From NCBI RefSeq assembly GCF_947502415.1, contig NZ_CANMZV010000011.1, positions 1 to 64,000 of the forward strand: a stretch of 64,000 bases of DNA, read 5' to 3'. The stretch is from an uncultured Photobacterium sp. (GTDB lineage Bacteria > Pseudomonadota > Gammaproteobacteria > Enterobacterales > Vibrionaceae). A program made the position numbers and the translations under genes. The stretch's first letter is position 1. Each line of letters opens with the position of its first letter. The notes beneath the pieces are model-generated. The model saw only the letters and a list, made by a program, of their open reading frames with translations. It was not told where the DNA came from and did no database searches. This document shows positions 8,941 to 19,047 of this stretch, piece after piece.

Positions 8941-9063
8941 CGGCAAACGCGAGCTGAAACTGTTATCTGACCCACTAAACTTGTGGCTCGTCACAGTCTG
9001 TAGGTGTAGATGTGTGGATAATTTTTTCAGTTTTGTTTTTATAAATTTTGCGGAGAGTGCAGG

Positions 9064-9972
9064 ATGTACTACGGCTTTGATGTGGGCGGTACCAAGATTG
9101 AATTTGGTGCATTTAATGAGAAACTGGAACGCGTTGCGACGGAACGTGTGCCGACGCCGGGTGATGACTATGAAAAACTAGTCGAAACTTTGGTCGGTAT
9201 TATTCAGAAAGCCGATGAGCAATTTTCTTGTGAAGGTTTTGTCGGGATCGGCATTCCGGGAATGGAAGATGCCGAAGATGGCAAACTACTGACCTCAAAT
9301 GTACCTGCGGCCAAAGGTCGTACCCTGCGTAAAGATCTGGAAGCAAAACTGGGTCGTAGTGTAGTAATCGATAATGATGCTAACTGTTTCGCACTTTCTG
9401 AAGCGTGGGATGAAGAACTACAAGGCGAAAAATCAGTTCTGGGGTTGATTCTGGGTACAGGTTTTGGCGGCGGTTTGGTTTTTGACGGCCATGTATTCTC
9501 TGGTATGAACCACGTAGCCGGTGAGCTGGGTCATACTCGTATGCCAATTGATGCCTGGTTCCACCTGGGTGAAAAAGCGCCGTTATTTGAGTGTGGTTGC
9601 GATAACAAAGGTTGTATCGATAATTACCTGTCTGGCCGTGGTTTTGAGCAGCTTTACACCCATTATTATGGCGAGAAGGTTAAAGCCGTTGAGTTGATCA
9701 AACGTCACGCAGAAGGTGACGAGAAGGCCGTTGAGCATGTTGATCGTTTTATGGAGCTGCTGGCTATCTGTCTGGCAAACCTGTTTACTGGTCTTGATCC
9801 TCATGTTGTGGTTCTTGGTGGTGGCCTATCAAACTTTGAGTTGCTGTACACCGAGCTGCCTAAGCGTTTGCCGAAGCATTTGCTGTCTGTTGCCCGTGTT
9901 CCGAAAATCGTGAAGGCGAAATACGGTGATGCTGGTGGTGTGCGCGGCGCTGCATTCCTGAACATTAAGTAA
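9064..9972 (+). CDS. nagK: N-acetyl-D-glucosamine kinase (ROK family)
   Basis: 302 residues, aligned by eye with E. coli NagK over the full length. It phosphorylates GlcNAc recovered from peptidoglycan turnover or chitin, giving GlcNAc-6-phosphate. Visible are the ATP-binding DVGGTK at the N-terminus, GIPGM, the catalytic region [13 protein letters not shown] (Asp ~105), GTGFGGG, the zinc site [17 protein letters not shown] and [10 protein letters not shown] at the end. ATG start with a GCGGAGAG...GCAGG ribosome region. Single gene between two strong terminators. Confidence 0.95.
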   Translation: MYYGFDVGGTKIEFGAFNEKLERVATERVPTPGDDYEKLVETLVGIIQKADEQFSCEGFVGIGIPGMEDAEDGKLLTSNVPAAKGRTLRKDLEAKLGRSVVIDNDANCFALSEAWDEELQGEKSVLGLILGTGFGGGLVFDGHVFSGMNHVAGELGHTRMPIDAWFHLGEKAPLFECGCDNKGCIDNYLSGRGFEQLYTHYYGEKVKAVELIKRHAEGDEKAVEHVDRFMELLAICLANLFTGLDPHVVVLGGGLSNFELLYTELPKRLPKHLLSVARVPKIVKAKYGDAGGVRGAAFLNIK

Positions 9973-9993
9973 TCACGTAAGAGTGATTGAGAG

Positions 9994-10025
9994 AAAAAGC
10001 ACTGCTGAGCAGTGCTTTTTTTATA
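9994..10025 (+). terminator. Rho-independent terminator of nagK
   Basis: AAAAAGCACTG pairs with CAGTGCTTTTT around CTGAG, with the T run continuing. The A-rich left arm means it could also work on the other strand. Confidence 0.9.
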
Positions 10026-10082
10026 TTTTCTGAAAAACTTTGCTAAAATCCGCGCTCTTTTGTTCAGAACCGGAAACACTGC

Positions 10083-11354
10083 ATGTCATTTCAAGCGTTG
10101 GGGCTACAAAGCCAGCTAGTTGATACCGTAACCGCCTTGGGCTTTAAAACCCCAACCCCAGTCCAGCAACAAGCCATTCCAGAAGTGTTAGCTGGTCACG
10201 ATATTATGGCTGGTGCTCAAACCGGTACGGGTAAAACGGCTGCATTTGGATTGCCAGTACTTCAACGTTTGCTCGAACAGCCTGAGCTTGAACCTGATAC
10301 AAGTGCTGATAGGGAAAAAGCCAACATCCAGATCCGTGCTTTGGTGTTGACACCGACCCGAGAATTGGCGCAGCAGGTTTATGACAGCATCACGTCTTAT
10401 AGTAAGGATACTCCGATTAAAACGGCCGTTGCCTACGGCGGCACGAGTATGAATGTTCAGGTAAATGCTATCCGTTCAGGTGCTGATATTTTGGTCGCGA
10501 CCCCAGGACGACTGTTAGATCACGCTTATGTCGGGACAGTTGATTTGGCTAAGGTTGAATGCTTTGTCCTTGATGAGGCGGATCGTATGCTGGATATGGG
10601 CTTTATTGACGATATCAAGCGGATCATGAAGCGGATGAAAACCGCAAGGCAGACACTATTTTTCTCTGCAACCTTCTCCAAGCAGGTGAAAAAACTGGCT
10701 TATGACATTCTTGAAGATCCTAAGCTGATTGAAGTAACCCCAGCTAACAGTACAGCCGTGACCGTGGAGCAAATGGTGTACCCGGTTGACAGGCATCGAA
10801 AGCGCGAATTGCTTTCGTATCTGATTGGTTCTCGAAACTGGCAACAGGTTTTGGTGTTTACTAAAACGAAACAGGGTTCTGATGAGCTGGCAAAAGAATT
10901 GGGGTTGGATGGGATTAAAGCAGCTTCAATCAATGGTGATAAGAGCCAGGGCGCAAGACAGCGCGCATTAAATGATTTTAAAACAGGCAAGATCAGAGTG
11001 TTGGTTGCAACAGATGTTGCTGCGCGCGGGCTAGATATCGATCAGTTGGAATATGTCGTGAACTTTGATATGCCGTTCAAAGCTGAGGATTATGTTCACC
11101 GTATCGGGCGTACTGGCCGGGCTGGTCAGGCGGGCAATGCCATTTCACTAATGAGCCTGGATGAAGAGTGGGCGCTAAAGGCAATTGAAGAGCTGCTGGA
11201 TACTCGTCTGCCACAGCAGTGGCTGGAAGGCTATGAGCCTGACCCGACGATTGAACCTCCGGAAAATCGTCGCCGTGGTCGTTCTGCTGACAAACGTAAA
11301 GCAAAAGCAAAGCATAAAATTCACAAGAATCGTGGTCGTCATACTCGTCGATAA
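10083..11354 (+). CDS. rhlE: DEAD-box ATP-dependent RNA helicase RhlE
   Basis: 423 residues. The start MSFQALGL and overall arrangement match RhlE. Motifs in order: Q motif (FKTPTPVQQQAIP), motif I AQTGTGKT, Ia PTRELAQQ, Ib TPGR, motif II DEAD, motif III SAT, motif IV region VLVFTKT, motif V ARGLDI, motif VI HRIGRTGRAG. A Lys/Arg-rich tail of about 35 residues (RRRGRSADKRKAKAKHK) is typical for RNA contact. Cytosolic; RhlE acts in ribosome assembly and RNA remodelling. Other DEAD-box paralogues are possible, but the N-terminus favours RhlE. Confidence 0.9.
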   Translation: MSFQALGLQSQLVDTVTALGFKTPTPVQQQAIPEVLAGHDIMAGAQTGTGKTAAFGLPVLQRLLEQPELEPDTSADREKANIQIRALVLTPTRELAQQVYDSITSYSKDTPIKTAVAYGGTSMNVQVNAIRSGADILVATPGRLLDHAYVGTVDLAKVECFVLDEADRMLDMGFIDDIKRIMKRMKTARQTLFFSATFSKQVKKLAYDILEDPKLIEVTPANSTAVTVEQMVYPVDRHRKRELLSYLIGSRNWQQVLVFTKTKQGSDELAKELGLDGIKAASINGDKSQGARQRALNDFKTGKIRVLVATDVAARGLDIDQLEYVVNFDMPFKAEDYVHRIGRTGRAGQAGNAISLMSLDEEWALKAIEELLDTRLPQQWLEGYEPDPTIEPPENRRRGRSADKRKAKAKHKIHKNRGRHTRR

Positions 11355-11624
11355 GTGTTAAGACGATAAGCGTTAAAACTGCTTTTATATAAAAGCCGTC
11401 AGTGTGATTTTCTTATGTATTGGCGGCTTAAATATATCAAAAAAAATGTTGGCGACTGAGTTTATGGGTCAATTCTGACTTATTTGATGTTTTTTGAGCG
11501 TGAAAGATGTATTCCTGTCTCAATTATTTGCTGTAACCAAATAATAAATTGTTGAACATTAGGCTCTTTGCTAGTGTTCGCGCGTTTTTCTGAAATTACA
11601 ATGTAGTGCGAGTTTGGGGGGAAT

Positions 11625-12968
11625 GTGACAAAGCTTACTCGGCGTATTCGACTAGCTGTTTATACCCTTATCATTGTCACAGTATCATCCTATTTATGTT
11701 ACCTCTCTGGGGTTTTTGATACTGAGCTGGTTATTTCTTCTAAGTTAACATCCTTTAAAAGTATTGATGACAGCGACTATGATGGTTCAACGAAGTCATG
11801 GCTTGATTATGATGGCCACTCACTCACGCTTGAATGCAATATCACAGATGTAGCGAGGTGGCCGTTCTGTGGTGTTTCTATAATGTTGAGTAATGACTCC
11901 ATGGGAGTCGATTTGAGTAAGTATCACTCGATTGGTTTAGAGCTTGACTATAAAAGCCCACCGTTCTCAGAACGTATTCGTGTATATCTGCGTAATTTTG
12001 ACCCGGCTTACTCAGATCTCCGTGATCCACTGTCTCTTAAATATAATTCAATTGAGTTTTCTCCCGGAATGGGGAGTGGTTTATCTGTCATACCGATGCA
12101 GGCATTTCAGGTGCTCTCATGGTGGATTGCAGACTATGAAATCCCCATTGAAGAATCAGGTCAGCAAGTTAACAATGTTATTGAAATTCAGGTTTCAACG
12201 GCGGGCAAAATCATTCCAGCTAACTATAAGCTCAAAATTAAGTCTCTGGTGTTTTATGGGAAATGGATATCAGAAGCATCACTGTTGAAGTTTAACGTCT
12301 TAATGTGGCTGGCGGCGGCGGGGGCTTTTCTATTGCTGGAATACTTTCGGTTACAAGGTAACCTTAAATCGGTAGAAGCTCGTCGCAATGAGCTGCGTAC
12401 GACTAATCGGGCATTGTTTGAAAGAACCCGGCGTTTTGAAGAGCTGGCTTATAGAGATGCTTTAACAGGTACAAAAAATCGTAATGCAGTATCAGCCTGG
12501 CTGGAAGAAGCGATTGAGGACGCAATAATCCATGGTAGTGCATTCTCTTTAATCTATCTCGATATTGATCACTTTAAGTCTATTAATGATAGGTATGGCC
12601 ATCTCAAAGGAGATGAGATCCTGAAAGCCTTTGCAAAGCTGCTAGAGAGTCAAATCTGTGAGAGTAATGTGTTTGTTCGTTGGGGCGGAGAAGAATTTAT
12701 TATCTTTTGTCCTGGTGAATCACTTTCGTATGCTGAGCCTTTTGCTCAGCATTTAAGGGCCGTTGTGGAATCTAACCAATGGACTGATGACTTACCTGTT
12801 ACTTGTAGTATCGGTGTTGCCGAACTGACCGGAGATGAAAGCTTTGAGTCATTGCTAGACCGGGCGGACAGTGCGCTTTATGCAGCAAAACAGGGTGGAA
12901 GGAACAGGGTTGAGGTAAAAAGCGTTCGTTTAGAATATATTAATAAGCGCATCAGTAGTTTGGTATGA
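11625..12968 (+). CDS. Membrane-anchored diguanylate cyclase (GGDEF)
   Basis: 447 residues starting at GTG behind GGGGGGA; the nearby ATG (11623) is out of frame. Layout: membrane segment at residues ~9-29, periplasmic domain of ~190 residues without a recognised fold, second membrane segment at ~223-243, short coiled linker, then GGDEF domain from ~272. The active-site loop reads RWGGEEF, and DALTGTKNRNA and DIDHFKSINDRYGH are intact, so cyclic-di-GMP synthesis is expected. No RxxD inhibitory site sits before GGEEF. The periplasmic part probably senses a ligand. No paired phosphodiesterase is adjacent. The curli operon 27 kb away is a c-di-GMP type output, but a link is only speculative. Confidence 0.9.
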   Translation: MTKLTRRIRLAVYTLIIVTVSSYLCYLSGVFDTELVISSKLTSFKSIDDSDYDGSTKSWLDYDGHSLTLECNITDVARWPFCGVSIMLSNDSMGVDLSKYHSIGLELDYKSPPFSERIRVYLRNFDPAYSDLRDPLSLKYNSIEFSPGMGSGLSVIPMQAFQVLSWWIADYEIPIEESGQQVNNVIEIQVSTAGKIIPANYKLKIKSLVFYGKWISEASLLKFNVLMWLAAAGAFLLLEYFRLQGNLKSVEARRNELRTTNRALFERTRRFEELAYRDALTGTKNRNAVSAWLEEAIEDAIIHGSAFSLIYLDIDHFKSINDRYGHLKGDEILKAFAKLLESQICESNVFVRWGGEEFIIFCPGESLSYAEPFAQHLRAVVESNQWTDDLPVTCSIGVAELTGDESFESLLDRADSALYAAKQGGRNRVEVKSVRLEYINKRISSLV

Positions 12969-13005
12969 TAGCCGACTATATTCACGGAATGACAATAAGG
13001 TAGCT

Positions 13006-14004
13006 GTGACAATTATGATTCGTTTTGGTGTGATTGGTACGAATTGGATAACCGATAGCTATATCGAAGCCGCATTGAAAACAGGTAAATATCAGTTGGC
13101 GGCGGTGTATTCCCGTCAGATAGAGAATGCTCAAGAGTTTGCGGCAAAATATGACGTTAGTTTGTGTTTTGACAGCTTGGAAGAAATGTCGGCAAGCGAT
13201 GCCTTGGATGCGGTATATATTGCCAGCCCGAACTCCCTCCATGGACCTCAAGCAAAATTGTTTATTGAACAAGGTAAACATGTCATTGGTGAAAAGCCGC
13301 TGGCTTCAAATATTGCTGAGGTTGATGCCTTGATAACAATGGCCCGAGAGAAAGGCGTTGTTTTGTTTGAGGCAATGAAAACAACGTATACACCTAATTT
13401 TCAGCGTATTCGTGAGGCACTACCGAAATTGGGTAAGCTTCGAAAAGTCTATTTTTCCTACTGCCAGCTCTCTTCCCGTTATAGCAAGTATTTGAATGGC
13501 GAAAACCCGAATACCTTTAATCCGGCGTTTTCCAACGGTTCGCTGATGGACATCGGGATATATCCGCTAAGCGCAGCGATTGGATTGTTTGGTGAGCCAA
13601 ACAGCTTTACAGCGCAAGGTGTATTGCTCGATTCGGGGGTGGATGCACATGGCACTCTGGTGCTTCACTATAGCCAGTTTGATGTGGTGATCAGCCATTC
13701 CAAAGTCAGTGACGGGTTAATCCCAAGCGAATTGCAAGGTGAGCAGGGAACTATGCTGGTTGATGGTATTTCAGAGTGCAAATCGGTAATGCTGCACAGA
13801 CCAGGTGAACCAGCTCTCGAGCTGACTCAATCGCAGGAAGAAAATGTGATGTATTACGAAGCGGTGGAGTTTGCCCGTCTGGTTGAAAAGCAGCACATTG
13901 ACCATTCTGGTTTGGCGCGTACTCAGATTGTCAACACGATTATCACTCAGGCTCGCAATGTTGTTGGTGTCCGCTTTCCGGCTGATGAAGATATGCTGGT
14001 CTAG
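13006..14004 (+). CDS. ygjR: Gfo/Idh/MocA-family oxidoreductase, YgjR-like
   Basis: 332 residues. The GTG at 13006 has AAGG five bases upstream; the ATG at 13015 is the alternative. The product reads closely with E. coli YgjR (FGVIGTNWIT, AVYSRQ, DAVYIASPNSLHGPQ, EKPLASN, FNPAFSNGSLMDIG). N-terminal Rossmann domain (~1-120) with a GxxGxxW-type nucleotide loop and the EKP catalytic Lys; C-terminal alpha/beta domain. A cytosolic NAD(P)-dependent sugar or polyol dehydrogenase is likely, but the substrate is unknown even in E. coli. Confidence 0.85.
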   Translation: MTIMIRFGVIGTNWITDSYIEAALKTGKYQLAAVYSRQIENAQEFAAKYDVSLCFDSLEEMSASDALDAVYIASPNSLHGPQAKLFIEQGKHVIGEKPLASNIAEVDALITMAREKGVVLFEAMKTTYTPNFQRIREALPKLGKLRKVYFSYCQLSSRYSKYLNGENPNTFNPAFSNGSLMDIGIYPLSAAIGLFGEPNSFTAQGVLLDSGVDAHGTLVLHYSQFDVVISHSKVSDGLIPSELQGEQGTMLVDGISECKSVMLHRPGEPALELTQSQEENVMYYEAVEFARLVEKQHIDHSGLARTQIVNTIITQARNVVGVRFPADEDMLV

Positions 14005-14070
14005 TTACCTAGGACAAACAAATTTTTGCGACTGACTTTTAGTTGTTAAGGGTAACGGTATTTAGTCGTT

Positions 14071-14097
14071 AAAAAAGGTGGCCATAGTCGGCCACCT
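14071..14097 (-). terminator. Rho-independent terminator of the DASS transporter gene
   Basis: AGGTGGCC pairs with GGCCACCT around ATAGTC. The minus strand continues with six T. Confidence 0.88.
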
Positions 14098-14174
14098 GAG
14101 AGGGAACATTTATTTATTGTTAGTCGTAGTGCAGGGTTTAACTTTTGAAAAACTGGAGATTAGCTCTTCAGGGG

Positions 14175-15545
14175 TTACCAGAACATCCATGCAAACATGG
14201 TTAGCGCACCGATACAGGCGATGTTGAGGTAGATACCGACTTTCATCATTTCAGACTGCTTGATATGACCAGATCCAAAGACGATAGCATTCGGTGGCGT
14301 CGCAACCGGTAGCATGAAGGCACAAGATGCAGATACTGCAATCAGTGCAGACAGGATGACCGGAGATACGCCCAGTGCTTCGGCGACGGTAGCAAAAACC
14401 GGTACCAGCAAGGCAGCACTGGCGGTGTTACTGGCAAATTCAGTCAGGAACACAACGAAAGCAGCGATAACTAAGATGGTGAAGAACAGGCCTGCTTGCT
14501 CTAGGAGGCCACTCAGGCTATGTGCCAAGAAGACGCTGGTGCCAGTAGCCTTCAGGACATTGCTCAGGCAGATACCACCACCGAATAGTAGCAATACACC
14601 CCAGTCAGTTGATTTCTCGATATCCTTCCATTCAACCACTCGCGATACACCTAGCAAGACTATGGCGCCGAGGGCAATCAAGGTGTCGAACTTACTGAAA
14701 CCGCCAAGGAATGCATTGATAGGCTTACTAAAAATCCAAAGCATTACTGTCAGAGCGAAGATAGTCAGGGTAATAAGTTTACCGTTGCTCCACTGTACCG
14801 GCTTATGGTCAAGTTCGAAGGTGTGGTTAAGATCTGGCTTTAGCAAAAAGTAAAGCAGTGCAACAGTGATAGGTAATAGCATTAACGAAATTGGCAGGCC
14901 AAATTCCATCCACTCGGTAAAGCTCAGTCCAACTTCAGCGGCGGCAATGGCGTTGGGCGGGCTACCAACAACTGTCGCGATACCACCAATACTTGCACAG
15001 TAAGCAATACCCAGCAGGACGAAGACATAGGTACTGCGATGGCTTTGTTCATTTACTTTGTTGAGTACACCAAGCACCAGAGGAAGCATCATTGCTGTGG
15101 TTGCAGTATTACTGATCCACATTGACAGTGCTGCCGTAACGCCAAACAACATAAATACGGCTACAGACATACGCCCTTTGGCAATTAGTAATACCTTGTC
15201 GGCAATCGCTTTGTCGAGTTCTTGTTTGTGCAGGGCTGCGGCAAGGGCAAAACCGCCCAGGAATAAGAAAATAATTGGGTTGGCAAAGTTGCCGAGCGCC
15301 TGAGGTGTTTTAAAGATACCAAAGCCAATTGCCAGTAGCGGAACCAATATGGCAGTGATACTGACATGCAGGGCTTCGGTTAGCCATAGAATGGCGACAA
15401 AGGCCAGAATACTCAGACCGACAACAACATCTTGTTCAAAGGGGAGGGTGTTTAACAATAGGGTAAATAGGGCGATGTCTGCCAGTAGAATGATGCTGTT
15501 CCGGTCAAACAGCCACTTTTTCAGTGTCAGGGTTAAGGCTGTCAT
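14175..15545 (-). CDS. DASS/SLC13-family sodium:dicarboxylate (or sulfate) symporter
   Basis: 456 residues from the ATG at 15545, which has AAAGGAAAG upstream; the frame could be extended to 15596, but those residues look unrelated. About 11-12 hydrophobic segments. Both DASS signature loops are present, [12 protein letters not shown] and [12 protein letters not shown], which carry the sodium/substrate-binding SNT motifs, and PPNAI follows each repeat. Inner membrane carrier, probably for C4-dicarboxylates such as succinate or malate, or for sulfate. The malic enzyme gene nearby would fit a C4-acid substrate, but that is inference. Confidence 0.88.
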   Translation of the reverse strand: MTALTLTLKKWLFDRNSIILLADIALFTLLLNTLPFEQDVVVGLSILAFVAILWLTEALHVSITAILVPLLAIGFGIFKTPQALGNFANPIIFLFLGGFALAAALHKQELDKAIADKVLLIAKGRMSVAVFMLFGVTAALSMWISNTATTAMMLPLVLGVLNKVNEQSHRSTYVFVLLGIAYCASIGGIATVVGSPPNAIAAAEVGLSFTEWMEFGLPISLMLLPITVALLYFLLKPDLNHTFELDHKPVQWSNGKLITLTIFALTVMLWIFSKPINAFLGGFSKFDTLIALGAIVLLGVSRVVEWKDIEKSTDWGVLLLFGGGICLSNVLKATGTSVFLAHSLSGLLEQAGLFFTILVIAAFVVFLTEFASNTASAALLVPVFATVAEALGVSPVILSALIAVSASCAFMLPVATPPNAIVFGSGHIKQSEMMKVGIYLNIACIGALTMFAWMFW

Positions 15546-16110
15546 ATGCTTTCCTTTTAATGGGTATAGTAATGGTTGCGATAAAGCGCACAACATTTTT
15601 GTTATTGCGGATGTTACAGTCTATTTGGTAATTGTTAACTGGTTGATGGCTGTTTGTTATCTTGTCGGTGGGGGGATTGTTTTTTTTGTGAGCTTGTCAT
15701 TCTGATATGTGTGGAAATATACCCATAGCGAACTTCGCTAGATAATCATTCTGTATAAGCGGGGGAAAGTAGACATTATGGTAGTTATATTAACTGTTAC
15801 ATGATTTCAATATTGTTCAGTTTCGTATTAGGTTGAAACAAGGAGGTGATTTTTTTGCGTTATTTTTAACGCATTTTAAATTGGGTAAAAAAATAAGTCG
15901 TGAGCAGTCTTAAAATAGAGGGTAAAAAGTTAGAGTTATTCGTCGGCTTTTTGACTTGTTGTGAGTCAGAAAAATGTTGTTTTGTGCTTTCTGTCACAAA
16001 AGTTACTGTGCTCAATAAAAACTGATAACAGCGACATTATGCCTTATGTATCATAAGCAAAAATAAAGATTGTTAATTATAAAATTAAATTAAGTTGAGG
16101 CTAGGTTGTT
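15546..16110. other. Gene-free intergenic region, AT-rich, with several small signals
   Basis: No convincing gene. It holds the divergent promoter region for the DASS transporter and the 41-codon gene. Signals noted: a 7-1-7 palindrome TAGCGAA-C-TTCGCTA (15726-15740), an extended Shine-Dalgarno-like AAGGAGGTGAT (15840-15850) followed by a hairpin TGCGTTA-TTTT-TAACGCA-TTTT (15856-15877), and CTTATG-TAT-CATAAG (16043-16057) about 55 bp before the small gene. Confidence 0.5.
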
Positions 16111-16236
16111 ATGAGTGCAAAAGCACAGGGGGTGCGTAAGCGTGTCCATAGTGATGCGCAGGCGCATATGAAAGAAGTCAGGATGAGGTTTATGAAGTCT
16201 TTTATTGAAAAGGTGGAAAAGCAGAAACTGCGCTAA
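16111..16236 (+). CDS. Small basic protein (41 aa), function unknown
   Basis: ATG with GAGG about ten bases upstream. The product starts MSAKAQGVRKRVHSDAQAHM and ends KVEKQKLR; it is strongly basic, with several Lys, Arg, His and Met residues, and probably one helix. It is followed 34 bp later by a strong terminator shared with sanA on the other strand, which supports a real transcription unit. I do not recognise a family. It could be a small ribosome- or nucleic-acid-associated protein, but nothing in the sequence proves that. Confidence 0.5.
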   Translation: MSAKAQGVRKRVHSDAQAHMKEVRMRFMKSFIEKVEKQKLR

Positions 16237-16266
16237 GTAGTTATTTCATCTAGGACAGATTTACAG

Positions 16267-16297
16267 AAAAAAGCCGCTGGATACAGCGGCTTTTTTT
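16267..16297. terminator. Bidirectional terminator between the 41-codon gene and sanA
   Basis: GCCGCTG pairs with CAGCGGC around GATA, flanked by A6 on the left and T7 on the right, so it works in both directions. Confidence 0.9.
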
Positions 16298-16973
16298 ATT
16301 GTTGGGGCATAGGCCCTTCTATCACCATTTCTTGTGTTGAAATAGGTTCTTTAGGGCCAGGGAAACGCGGTTGAATATCTAAAAGATATATATCAATCAT
16401 GGCTTTTACTCGGGCAAGGACTTCACGAGTGCGAATTTTAAGCCCTGCCAGACCCCGGGGTTCAGGGACCGCCAAGCAAATGGCGTCGATATTATTGCTT
16501 TGGGCGATAAACAGTGCTCGTTCACAATGGAACTTCTGGGTAATGATGACAAAGTGGTTAGTTTCGAATACGTTTTTGGCTCTGACTACAGAGTCCAGAG
16601 TACGAAAACCTGCGTAATCAAGAACAATGTCTTTATCCGGTATGCCTGCTTTTAACAGATCACGTTTCATTGTCCATGGTTCGTTATAGGAACGGTGAGC
16701 GTTGTCACCGCTTAGTAATAGGATATTGATCTTGTCAAGTTGGTATAAAGATAGGGCCGCTGACATTCGGTAGTCGTAGTATGGATTGAGGTTCTTCGCG
16801 ATATATTTGCTGGTGCCTAGCACCAGGCCGACCGTGCGGGATGGAATAAGAGAAGTGTCAGTAAAAATGCGATCGGATGTATAGGCGGAGATCCAGCGAT
16901 CAATAAGTAAACTCGCCCCGACTAAAACGATTAGCAGTACTGCAGAAATGCGAAATAAGTAAAGCAGCTTCAT
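16296..16973 (-). CDS. sanA: SanA-like DUF218 envelope protein
   Basis: 225 residues. One N-terminal membrane anchor (~5-25), then a DUF218 domain facing the periplasm. Landmarks shared with E. coli SanA: VLGTSKY, NPYYDYRMSAAL, LLLSGDN, SYNEPWTMKRDL, DYAGFRTLDSVVRAK, ITQKFHCERALFIA, RFPGPKEPI. SanA affects outer-membrane barrier function (vancomycin resistance at high temperature in E. coli); its biochemistry is unsettled. The stop codon region lies inside the T run of the shared terminator. Confidence 0.88.
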   Translation of the reverse strand: MKLLYLFRISAVLLIVLVGASLLIDRWISAYTSDRIFTDTSLIPSRTVGLVLGTSKYIAKNLNPYYDYRMSAALSLYQLDKINILLLSGDNAHRSYNEPWTMKRDLLKAGIPDKDIVLDYAGFRTLDSVVRAKNVFETNHFVIITQKFHCERALFIAQSNNIDAICLAVPEPRGLAGLKIRTREVLARVKAMIDIYLLDIQPRFPGPKEPISTQEMVIEGPMPQQ

Positions 16974-17260
16974 ACGAATCCAGATGTAAAAATGTAAAAT
17001 AAACTCTTGTGTTAAAAGTAAATGGCATCAGGAATTGGTATTTCAACGTGCTATGAATAAACCAACAATCAAGCGCCTAGTTTCTGTCCTTTGTATAGCG
17101 TAGCCAGGATAGAAAACTAATTAGTTTGGTATAAGTATAATACCTTAATATCTTGATAATGTTATGCAAAAACCATGTCAAATCTGTAGCTGCCGTGTGA
17201 AAAGCATAGCTTTTGAGGAGGGGAAGTGGTGGGCAAACTTTATGTACAGTGGGAAAAACA
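16974..17260. other. Gene-free stretch between maeA and sanA
   Basis: Contains the sanA promoter region (minus strand). No ORF with coding character and no strong repeat seen. Confidence 0.4.
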
Positions 17261-17288
17261 AAAAAGCCCGCTAAGAGAGCGGGCTTAT
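17261..17288 (-). terminator. Rho-independent terminator of maeA
   Basis: AAGCCCGCT pairs with AGCGGGCTT around AAGAG; the minus strand continues with a T run. Confidence 0.88.
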
Positions 17289-17305
17289 TAACAGGCGTCT
17301 TCAGA

Positions 17306-18994
17306 TTAGAAAGAAGTACGCTTGTAACGGCGGTATTCTGATTGCCAGAAGTTCGCGTCGATCTTCTCTTTGATACGCTCGTCAGTGCTATTTGGCGCTT
17401 TGCCTTGTTCTACTGCTTTCTTCGCTACAGCATATGCAATGTGACGAGAAACCTTTTGAATATCTTCAAGAGGCGGTAGCAGAGCACCTTCACCATTAAT
17501 TGCCAGTGGAGAACACTCTGCCAGGGCACGGCTACTTTCCATTAGCATTTCGTTGGTAACACGGTTTGCACCTACAGCCAGTACACCTAGGCCGATGCCA
17601 GGGAAGATGTAGCTGTTGTTACATTGTGCGATTGGGTAAGTTTTACCATTGTGTACAACCGGCTCAAATGGAGAACCAGTGGCAACTAGTGCATTACCGT
17701 CAGTCCAACGGATGATGTCTGCTGGCGTTGCTTCTACACGGCTAGTTGGGTTAGACAGTGGGAAGATAATCGGGCGCTCACAATGCTTATGCATTTCGCG
17801 GATAACTTCTTCGCTGAATAGACCTGGTACGCCAGATACACCGATCATGATAGTAGGCTTGGCATGACGCATAACATCTAGTAGAGAGATGTTGTTATCT
17901 GCTGTTTTCCACTTGTTGATCTTAGAGCGAGGCTGAACAAGCTTCTGCTGGAAGTTGATCAGGTTTGGCATGTCATCAACTAGCAGACCCCAACGGTCAA
18001 CCATGAACACTTGGCTACGAGCTTGTTTCTCAGAGATACCTTCAGAAACCATCTGAGCAATGATTGCTTCTGCAATACCACAACCAGCTGAACCTGCACC
18101 AAGGAAAGTAATACGCTGTTGAGACAGTTTCGTGCCTGCAGCTTTACAAGCAGCCAATAGAGAACCAACGCTAACTGCTGCTGTACCCTGGATGTCATCG
18201 TTGAAGCAGCAAACTTCGTCTTTGTAACGCTCTAGCAGTGGCATAGCATTCTTCTGAGCGAAGTCTTCAAACTGGATTAGTGCTTCAGGCCAGCGCTGCT
18301 TAACTGCCTGGATAAACTCATCAACAAAGTTATCGTATTCCTGGCCAGTAATACGAGGGTGGCGCCAGCCCATGTACATTGGGTCAGACAGGCGCTGTGG
18401 GTTGTTGGTACCAACATCAAGTACTACAGGAAGAGTATAAGCCGGGCTGATACCACCACATGCAGTGTAAAGAGCAAGCTTACCGATTGGGATACCCATA
18501 CCACCGATACCTTGGTCGCCCAGACCCAGGATACGCTCACCGTCAGTTACAACGATAACTTTTACATTGTGGCGAGATGCGTTGTTTAGCATATCTTCAA
18601 TGCGATCACGGTTTGGATATGAGATGAACAGACCACGGCCACGACGGTAGATATTTGAGAAGTTTTCACATGCCGCACCTACAGTTGGTGTGTAGATGAT
18701 AGGCATCATTTCAGTAATGTGGTTTTCTACCAGACGATAGAACAGAGTCTCGTTCGTGTCTTGGATGTTGCGTAGGAAGATGTGCTTATCCATATCATTA
18801 TCAAAGTTCAGATACTGCTGATAAGCACGTTCGGTTTGTTCTTCAATTGTTTCAATCGCTTCTGGAAGCAGACCTTCCAGGTTGAAGAACATGCGTTCTT
18901 CTACAGAGAATGCACTACCTTTGTTTAACAGAGGAGTTTCAAGTAACGCTGGGCCAGCGTACGGAATGTAGAGAGGTCTTTTATCGTTTTTCAT
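17306..18994 (-). CDS. maeA: NAD-dependent malic enzyme (oxaloacetate-decarboxylating)
   Basis: 562 residues, full length for the MaeA/SfcA family. Converts malate plus NAD to pyruvate, CO2 and NADH in the cytosol. Motifs: [15 protein letters not shown] (malic enzyme signature region), [23 protein letters not shown], the metal/substrate region [25 protein letters not shown], the NAD loop [15 protein letters not shown] and [16 protein letters not shown]. The start has only a weak ribosome site (CAGAG). A 20-bp perfect palindrome lies 34-53 bp upstream, suggesting a dedicated regulator. Confidence 0.96.
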   Translation of the reverse strand: MKNDKRPLYIPYAGPALLETPLLNKGSAFSVEERMFFNLEGLLPEAIETIEEQTERAYQQYLNFDNDMDKHIFLRNIQDTNETLFYRLVENHITEMMPIIYTPTVGAACENFSNIYRRGRGLFISYPNRDRIEDMLNNASRHNVKVIVVTDGERILGLGDQGIGGMGIPIGKLALYTACGGISPAYTLPVVLDVGTNNPQRLSDPMYMGWRHPRITGQEYDNFVDEFIQAVKQRWPEALIQFEDFAQKNAMPLLERYKDEVCCFNDDIQGTAAVSVGSLLAACKAAGTKLSQQRITFLGAGSAGCGIAEAIIAQMVSEGISEKQARSQVFMVDRWGLLVDDMPNLINFQQKLVQPRSKINKWKTADNNISLLDVMRHAKPTIMIGVSGVPGLFSEEVIREMHKHCERPIIFPLSNPTSRVEATPADIIRWTDGNALVATGSPFEPVVHNGKTYPIAQCNNSYIFPGIGLGVLAVGANRVTNEMLMESSRALAECSPLAINGEGALLPPLEDIQKVSRHIAYAVAKKAVEQGKAPNSTDERIKEKIDANFWQSEYRRYKRTSF

Positions 18995-19027
18995 GCAATA
19001 GACTCTGGTTATGGTTAGGTAGTTATT

Positions 19028-19047
19028 AATGAAATTTAAATTTCATT
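19028..19047. promoter_or_regulatory. 20-bp perfect palindrome upstream of maeA
   Basis: AATGAAATTTAAATTTCATT is exactly self-complementary. It is 34-53 bp before the maeA start, where an operator or the -10/-35 region would be. The regulator is unknown. Confidence 0.45.

Noticed and set aside
14314..14853. 179-codon plus-strand ORF inside the DASS gene
   Set aside because: Antisense shadow; low-complexity Ser/Thr/Ala/Lys composition typical of reversed membrane-protein code.
15719..15732. 14-bp word ATACCCATAGCGAA repeated near 22541
   Set aside because: Several such 14-bp coincidences are expected in 64 kb, and the flanks do not match.
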